Positions 44,133 to 48,770 of a stretch of DNA of 48,770 nt are shown piece after piece; positions within the stretch are counted from its first letter, which is position 1, and the number at the start of each line of letters is the position of its first letter. The DNA comes from Nostoc sp. FACHB-280 (lineage in GTDB: Bacteria > Cyanobacteriota > Cyanobacteriia > Cyanobacteriales > Nostocaceae). The stretch is taken from assembly GCF_014697615.1 (NCBI RefSeq), contig NZ_JACJSD010000051.1, positions 1 to 48,770 on the forward strand, read 5' to 3'. The notes beneath the pieces are model-generated. The model did not search any database and had not been told where the DNA came from. It was given only the letters and a program-made list of their open reading frames with translations. A program made the position numbers and the translations under genes.

Positions 44133-45353
44133 TTAATACAAAGAAGCCAAAACCTTATCAACTGCGGCGCGGAATGCGGTAGCTGCACCAGCACTCATAT
44201 CACGGGGCGCACAGACGCGATTTCTGACGTAGGCAAGAGCGATCGCGCCAACTGCTGATATTGTGGTTTCTATACTATTTTTGCCACCAGTCCGACCTCC
44301 TGGTAAAGGTGCGCTATCACCATGAATCAGATATTCTGCCAGCAGTCTTAAATGCAAGTCTACTGCTTCTTTAACTGTGGTAATATCACCATCTATAGCT
44401 AATGCTTGCACACCAGAATTTTTGATAATATCTGCGATCGCAACTTCATGGTTATCGCTGAGTCTTTCTGCTGCTTCGGCACGATATTGGATAGCATTAC
44501 TATCTGCTGTATTTAAAGGTAAGGCGTTTCCTGTTGGTTCAATACCAAATCTCCGCCGCAGCAGTAAATTATTAGTAGTGTCGTCTGATTTCACCCGATG
44601 ATAAGCAGGACGTTCATTTAATGCTGCAAACCAAGCATTAATCCGAGGGAAGCGGGGATTTCCTTTAATTTGATAGCCTCGATACACAGGTAAATTCGCC
44701 GCCAGTCTATCTAGATGAGGGCTATACATAAGATCAACTAAGCTAAAGGTTGATAAAAAGTAAGGGCCGGGATATTTGCCTAAAGTTTGCTCTAACTCGT
44801 CTAAACTGGCTTCAAAGGTGGCTTGCAAGTTAGCTAACTCATCCGCATCGGTTGGAGTTTCCCGCAAGAATTTATAAGCAAGATTGCGAAAACCATTAGT
44901 CTCTGCATCTTCCACCCACTGTCTAGCTACAGCGTTTTCTTCTGGGTCTTCAGGAAGTAGTGACGGACTAGGAAATCTGGCTTCTAAAGCTAAGAGAATA
45001 TCTTTTGATTCGTAGACTAACTCACCCTCGATTTTGGCGGCTGGGACAAGGGTTGTGGGGACTAAATCGGTATACCATTTGGGTTTATTGCTTAAGTCAA
45101 TAAACTCTGTTTCAAAGGGAATTTGTTTTTCTTCTAAAGCAAACCACACTCTTTCACAAAAAGGACACCAAGAGTTTGTATCGCGGTAAAGCAATACGGG
45201 TGGTGTGGTGTCTGGTGGTAGTTTATGCAGACTGCTAGGAATAGGTGCAGTAGATGGAGACTGGCCTGGTCGTCGTACCCGCCGCGCTGGGGTGTGTTTT
45301 TGAGCAATTTCCGATAACTGTTCCCAGGTAGATGCTGTAGTTGGAGTGGTCAT
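44133..45353 (-). CDS. Glutathione S-transferase-type protein with C-terminal extension
   Basis: This 406-aa protein has a proline-rich start, then a glutaredoxin/GST N-terminal domain with the redox motif CPFC (NSWCPFCERVWFALEE, about 66-81). After it come VPAAKIEGELVYESKDI and a helical GST C-terminal domain. An additional helical domain of about 130 residues at the end (after 275) is not normal for GSTs and I do not recognise it. The CPFC motif suggests thiol-transferase activity of the DHAR/omega type. The SDR gene lies upstream on the same strand with a 144-bp gap. Substrate is unknown. Confidence 0.85.
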   Translation of the reverse strand: MTTPTTASTWEQLSEIAQKHTPARRVRRPGQSPSTAPIPSSLHKLPPDTTPPVLLYRDTNSWCPFCERVWFALEEKQIPFETEFIDLSNKPKWYTDLVPTTLVPAAKIEGELVYESKDILLALEARFPSPSLLPEDPEENAVARQWVEDAETNGFRNLAYKFLRETPTDADELANLQATFEASLDELEQTLGKYPGPYFLSTFSLVDLMYSPHLDRLAANLPVYRGYQIKGNPRFPRINAWFAALNERPAYHRVKSDDTTNNLLLRRRFGIEPTGNALPLNTADSNAIQYRAEAAERLSDNHEVAIADIIKNSGVQALAIDGDITTVKEAVDLHLRLLAEYLIHGDSAPLPGGRTGGKNSIETTISAVGAIALAYVRNRVCAPRDMSAGAATAFRAAVDKVLASLY

Positions 45354-45497
45354 ATTTTTGTAATTTCAAATAATGTTGCGGAATTTGTTACACGAATTCA
45401 AGAAGTTAGTGAGATAAATCACTTCCTCTGCTCCCGGTCACCGAGCGAAGTCGAGGTGCTGCTGACTCATCTGCATCATTCTTCAAGTGAAACAGTA

Positions 45498-46247
45498 TTA
45501 CCATCCCTGTTGTGTGGGACGGATGAGAATTTCGTTCACATTCACCCGTGGCGGTTGAGTGACTGCATAGACAATAGCTGCGGCTATATCTTCGCTTTCT
45601 AGTGGGGTGACTGTTTTACGTCGTTCTTCACTACGTTGCTTGGCGATGGGGTCGTCAATCAAGTCGTTGATTTCTGTATCAACTAAACCGGGTTCGATAA
45701 TCGTGACGCGGATGTTATGTTGATAAACTTCTTGACGTAGTGCTTCCGAAAAACCATTGACACCCCATTTTGTGGCATTGTAGATCCCAATCCCGGCTCT
45801 AGCGGTACGACCCGCTACTGAAGAGATGTTAACGATATGTCCAGAATTTTGTGCTTTCAAAATTGGCAAAACGGAGTGTGTCGCATACAGCACGCCTAAA
45901 ACGTTGATATCAATCATCCGTCGCCAATTTGCTGTGTTACCGCCGTCAATCTCGCCAATAACAGCAATGCCGGCATTGTTGACTAAGATATCAACTTTTC
46001 CCCAGGCGGCGATCGCTTTCTCTACCAAATTTTGGACTTGGGTTTCATCGGTAACATCTGTAACTATCGGTAATGCTTTGCCACCATTCTCCGTAATCTT
46101 TTGCGCTACTGCATCTAGTCGGTCAGAACGCCTGGCTGCAATTACTACTTGCGCTCCCTCTGCGGCTAAGGCGATCGCAGTTGCTTCACCTATCCCCGCA
46201 GAAGCTCCAGTAACAATTGCTACTTTTCCTTCTAATTTACCTGCCAT
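45498..46247 (-). CDS. Classical SDR-family oxidoreductase
   Basis: This 249-aa enzyme carries the full classical SDR set: cofactor loop TGASAGIGEATA, AARRSDRL suggesting NADP use, NNAG, catalytic Ser in NISSVAGRTARAG, and YNATKWG (Tyr and Lys). It is similar in style to clavaldehyde-dehydrogenase-like or serine-dehydrogenase SDRs; substrate is unknown. The ATG at 46247 follows a TATG context without a strong ribosome site. Compare with the SDR at 40952, which has lost its Tyr. Confidence 0.92.
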   Translation of the reverse strand: MAGKLEGKVAIVTGASAGIGEATAIALAAEGAQVVIAARRSDRLDAVAQKITENGGKALPIVTDVTDETQVQNLVEKAIAAWGKVDILVNNAGIAVIGEIDGGNTANWRRMIDINVLGVLYATHSVLPILKAQNSGHIVNISSVAGRTARAGIGIYNATKWGVNGFSEALRQEVYQHNIRVTIIEPGLVDTEINDLIDDPIAKQRSEERRKTVTPLESEDIAAAIVYAVTQPPRVNVNEILIRPTQQGW

Positions 46248-46554
46248 ATATTTATCCCAATTAACAGTTCACGGCTACATTGCTCATCAATAAATTGCTG
46301 CCTTGCCTTGCTAATAGCTTGATTTTTAGAACAGTTTGTGAGAGATTATATAAATAATATACGGTTTGTCTATCGATTTAACGTTTTTTATAAAAAATAA
46401 ATTCTCAAAGTTATTTTTTATAAATAGATAAGCTGTATTTATTAAATGTTTTATCGGCTTTTGATAAAACTCATCTACCAAAAAGCCGGCTTTATAATTT
46501 GTGGACAATTTTGGCGATCATTTTTGACTGAAATTGAATATTAAGGATAAAATA
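46248..46554. other. AT-rich gap, no clear feature
   Basis: The gap is very AT-rich at 46335-46470. A minus-strand frame at 46326-46508 has no ribosome site and biased, AT-driven composition, so I do not call it. The promoters of the SDR and of the small ORF to the right probably lie here. Confidence 0.4.
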
Positions 46555-46713
46555 ATGATTTATATGCCTTTAGAAAGAGAATTATTAGATGAGGAATTAT
46601 GGTCTATAAGACCAGCTTTAAAATTACCGATGAAAATTCAGTTATTAATTGAAAAAGAGCAGACCCGACAAGATATTTGGGATGTGTCAAAAAAGCCATC
46701 AATTAAGAGTTGA
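46555..46713 (+). CDS. Small hypothetical protein (52 aa)
   Basis: ATG 46555 follows AAGGATAAAATA (ribosome site about 8 bp upstream) and opens a 52-codon frame ending in TGA at 46713. The product is amphipathic and rich in Leu, Glu and Lys (starts MIYMPLERELLDEELW). No family is recognised. Size and context would suit a small antitoxin, but no toxin partner is adjacent. It could be a chance ORF. Confidence 0.45.
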   Translation: MIYMPLERELLDEELWSIRPALKLPMKIQLLIEKEQTRQDIWDVSKKPSIKS

Positions 46714-46811
46714 TATGTAGTCTGAGTAACTTGACAAGTCAAGGATTAAGCCCTAATTTTTTAAGTGTTATATAAAGCACTGTAACCGCAAATACACCAG
46801 GGGATAATCCA

Positions 46812-47330
46812 ATGCTGAAGAATTTCAAAACTCAACTAATGCAGTTGCGCTGGCCAATTGTGATGAGCGCAGCATTATTAATGCCTTTAAGTTTTAATAC
46901 ACCAGCAATATCTCAATCAACTGTAGAGATAGCACAAAGACCAGCAAATGAAGATTTAAGACAATTAAGACGTAACCGTAGGTTGTGGAATCAGCAAAAT
47001 ATCCGCAATTATCGCTATACACTATCAAGGAGTTGTTTTTGTGCGCCTGCTGCCAGAGGGCCAGTAATTATTACTGTTAGAAATGGGATTACAGCATCCA
47101 TCACCACCACCACAGGTGAGCCGGTTAGTAACCCAGAATTTTTTGAAAGATATAAAACAATTCCCAAACTGTTTAATGTGATTGCAGATGCGATCGCCCG
47201 TCGAGCAGATAATGTTGAGGTAACATATAACAGTCAGCGTGGTTATCCCACCCAAATTAGCATCGACTACAGCTTTCAACAAGCTGACGAGGAATTGTTC
47301 TTGACAATCGAGAATTTCCAAGAACTCTAA
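46812..47330 (+). CDS. Secreted DUF6174-like protein
   Basis: The 172-aa product has a signal peptide (about 1-34, ending AIS), then the DUF6174-type domain: NRRLWNQQNIRNYRYTLSRSCFC, partly as LWNQQNIRNYRYTL and CFC, followed by beta strands (VIITVRNGITASI) and YPTQISIDYS. The paired Cys residues in CFC are conserved in the family. Function is unknown; it is probably periplasmic. A good ribosome site (AGGGGATAATCC) precedes ATG 46812. It converges on the TPR gene. Confidence 0.85.
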   Translation: MLKNFKTQLMQLRWPIVMSAALLMPLSFNTPAISQSTVEIAQRPANEDLRQLRRNRRLWNQQNIRNYRYTLSRSCFCAPAARGPVIITVRNGITASITTTTGEPVSNPEFFERYKTIPKLFNVIADAIARRADNVEVTYNSQRGYPTQISIDYSFQQADEELFLTIENFQEL

Positions 47331-47381
47331 CCAAGTAGTTTCATGAGAAGATAGGAGCGATCGCTAACTTTCACTGCCAAT

Positions 47382-48620
47382 TTATAAATCCTTTTTTTGC
47401 AGTTCCATCAATAGATAGGTGTTGAACTCGTAATAGCCTCTCACTGATGCAGAATAAGCATCACGTAGTTCTGCATTAGTGATTTTGGCGCGTAAATCTT
47501 CAATTATTTCAATAGCTGCTTGAATGTGTGTTTGGGCTGGTTGTAAATTACCCCTTCTGTATTCTAGGGAAGCCATGTTAGAGAGAGTGAGGATTTCCCC
47601 TTTTCTGTCCCCCACTGCACGACGTATAGATAAAGCTTGGTTGTAATATTTGAGGGCTTCTTCTTGTTCTCCTAATGATTTATGGATACCGCCAATATTG
47701 TGAAGGATAGTGGCTTCCCTTCTTTTCTCGCCCACGGCACGGAGTATGGGTAAAGCTTGGTCAAAATATTTGAGAGCTTCTTGCGGTTCTCCCAATGAGG
47801 CGTAGACAAAGCCAATATCATTGAGGGTACGGGCTTCAATTCTTTTGTCTTCCACTGCAAGACCTATGGATAAAGCTTGGTTGAGGTATTTGATTGCTGC
47901 TTGCTTTTCTCCTAAAGCAGCGTAGACTAAGCTAATATTTTTCAGGGTACTGGCTTCCTGTTCCCTATCCTCAACTGCCCGAAGTATTGGTAAAGCTTGG
48001 TTATAGTATTTGAGAGCTTCTTGCTGTTCTTCTAATGAGTTGTAGACAACACCAAGATAGTTGAGAGTCAAGGCTTCTACTTTTTTGTCCCCCACCGCAC
48101 GGCTGATAAGTAAAGCTTGATTGAAGTGTTTGAGTGCTTCTTCCCTTTCTCCTAATGAGAGGTAAACTTTGCCAATATTGTTGAGGGTGGTGGCTTCCCC
48201 AGTTCTATCCTCCACTGCGAGGAGTATTGGTAGAGCTTGGTTGTAATATTTGAGTACTTCTTGTGTTTCTCCCAAATCGTCGTAGACTAAGCCAATTTGA
48301 TTGAGGGTTTCGGCTTCCTGGCTTTGCTCATCAAGTTTTTGCCAAAGCTTCAAAGCTGCTTGGTATTTACCAATTGCTTGTCGCAGTGATTCTGCTGTTC
48401 CTTGTTGATAAAACTGCATTCCCTCTTGAAAAAGGCGTTCCGCAGCAGCGCGAGTGGTATCTTGTTGAGTGGTTTGCTGTTCTATCTGCAAGCCTTGGTT
48501 TTTCGGTATCGCCGCCACAGCATCAGCAAACATTACCGCACTCAGGAATAAAGTTAAACTGTAGCGGGTAAACTGTGCGAGAAACCACCAGCAAATTCCC
48601 TGATTATTTGCACTCCCCAT
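47382..48620 (-). CDS. Exported TPR protein, resembling a TPR-CHAT without its CHAT domain
   Basis: This 412-aa protein has a hydrophobic signal segment (about 18-38, ending AVA), one degenerate TPR, and then about seven 40-residue TPRs of the pattern LGE-x-QEALKYYNQALPI-LRAVEDR. A helical end follows with IEDLRAKITNAELRDAYSASVRGYYEF. That last motif is the junction normally found just before the CHAT domain in cyanobacterial TPR-CHAT proteins. Here translation stops a few residues later (LQKKDL), and no CHAT-like sequence lies downstream. It is thus a natural or degenerate truncation that may keep protein-binding activity. It is related in design, though not in detail, to the gene at 349-3387. 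Confidence 0.85.
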   Translation of the reverse strand: MGSANNQGICWWFLAQFTRYSLTLFLSAVMFADAVAAIPKNQGLQIEQQTTQQDTTRAAAERLFQEGMQFYQQGTAESLRQAIGKYQAALKLWQKLDEQSQEAETLNQIGLVYDDLGETQEVLKYYNQALPILLAVEDRTGEATTLNNIGKVYLSLGEREEALKHFNQALLISRAVGDKKVEALTLNYLGVVYNSLEEQQEALKYYNQALPILRAVEDREQEASTLKNISLVYAALGEKQAAIKYLNQALSIGLAVEDKRIEARTLNDIGFVYASLGEPQEALKYFDQALPILRAVGEKRREATILHNIGGIHKSLGEQEEALKYYNQALSIRRAVGDRKGEILTLSNMASLEYRRGNLQPAQTHIQAAIEIIEDLRAKITNAELRDAYSASVRGYYEFNTYLLMELQKKDL

Positions 48621-48719
48621 AATTTTTCAGTCTCAATCAGTAATTAGGGCTTGCTGAAAAAGTCGTGAAAAAACAACAGAAGAATTGAGTAGGTAGTCAA
48701 GTAGAAACAAAGATAAGTT

Positions 48720-48770
48720 TTAGTTGTCTAAAATTCTCAAAGCATCACGTTCATTAATCAAAGAAGGGAA
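48720..48770 (-). CDS. Possible C-terminal end of a gene running off the window
   Basis: On the minus strand one frame is open from the window edge for 16 codons and stops at TAA (48720-48722); the other two minus frames close at once. The peptide (FPSLINERDALRILDN) is too short to identify. The stretch GGGCTTGCTGAAAAAGTC near 48648 resembles the ends of some cyanobacterial insertion sequences, so this may be an IS transposase tail. Confidence 0.25.
   Translation of the reverse strand, partial: FPSLINERDALRILDN

Noticed and set aside
46326-46508. 60-aa minus-strand ORF
   Set aside because: AT-driven frame rich in Lys, Asn, Ile and Phe without ribosome site.
1-48770. tRNA or rRNA genes, including a tRNA target near the transposon
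   Set aside because: I found no T-loop plus acceptor-stem pattern or rRNA-like sequence by eye; a tRNAscan run would be decisive.

Overview
The window comes from a filamentous, Nostocales-type cyanobacterium (Nostoc/Scytonema/Calothrix-like). The HIP1 octamer GCGATCGC or close variants recur throughout. Intergenic gaps carry the short tandem repeats and dispersed palindromes typical of these genomes. The gene content is cyanobacterial: PEP-CTERM proteins, TPR-CHAT proteins, PilT with a KaiB-like partner, and SpoIIM/RDD membrane proteins. I found no rRNA, tRNA or CRISPR array.

Region 1 (1-7674) is the tnsB-proximal part of a Tn7-like transposon of the type V-K CRISPR-associated (Cas12k, ShCAST-like) family. 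tnsB, tnsC and tniQ (584, 276 and 168 aa) form a compact operon read leftwards. The transposon end with repeated TnsB-type sites stops at TGTACA, position 7674. Inward from tniQ lie probable cargo genes: a truncated HIT-like protein and a large exported TPR-CHAT (caspase-like) protein. The cas12k, tracrRNA and CRISPR parts, if present, lie left of the window. The element interrupts an IS4-type transposase gene, whose 3' half survives at 7675-8262 with an in-frame stop.

Region 2 (8.4-14.2 kb) has three PEP-CTERM surface proteins, a SirB1-like protein and a histone-deacetylase-fold amidohydrolase. Region 3 (14.4-19.3 kb, minus) is a phosphate uptake operon, pstS-C-A-B, led by a sulfate-type binding protein and preceded by a possible Pho box. 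Region 4 (19.7-24.2 kb) has pilT followed by a KaiB-domain protein, a small membrane protein and wecB.

Region 5 (24.3-30.0 kb, minus) is a tight three-gene cassette: two different dynamin-like GTPases flanking an unknown protein with one membrane segment. This is the best candidate in the window for an under-described multi-protein system. Region 6 (30.3-34.7 kb) carries an Rpn-type nuclease gene with a duplicated 3' tail, glgA, hemC and an LprI-like protein.

Region 7 (35.2-48.8 kb) is a mixed region: alpha/beta hydrolase, peptidoglycan-binding protein, holin-like protein, the RDD/membrane/SpoIIM group, two SDRs, a dienelactone hydrolase and two glutathione-S-transferase-type proteins. It ends with a DUF6174-like protein and a TPR protein that looks like a TPR-CHAT lacking its CHAT domain. 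MITE-like inverted repeats lie at 12.2, 41.7 and 44.0 kb.

All family assignments are from reading the sequence and from memory of the families. No database search was run.
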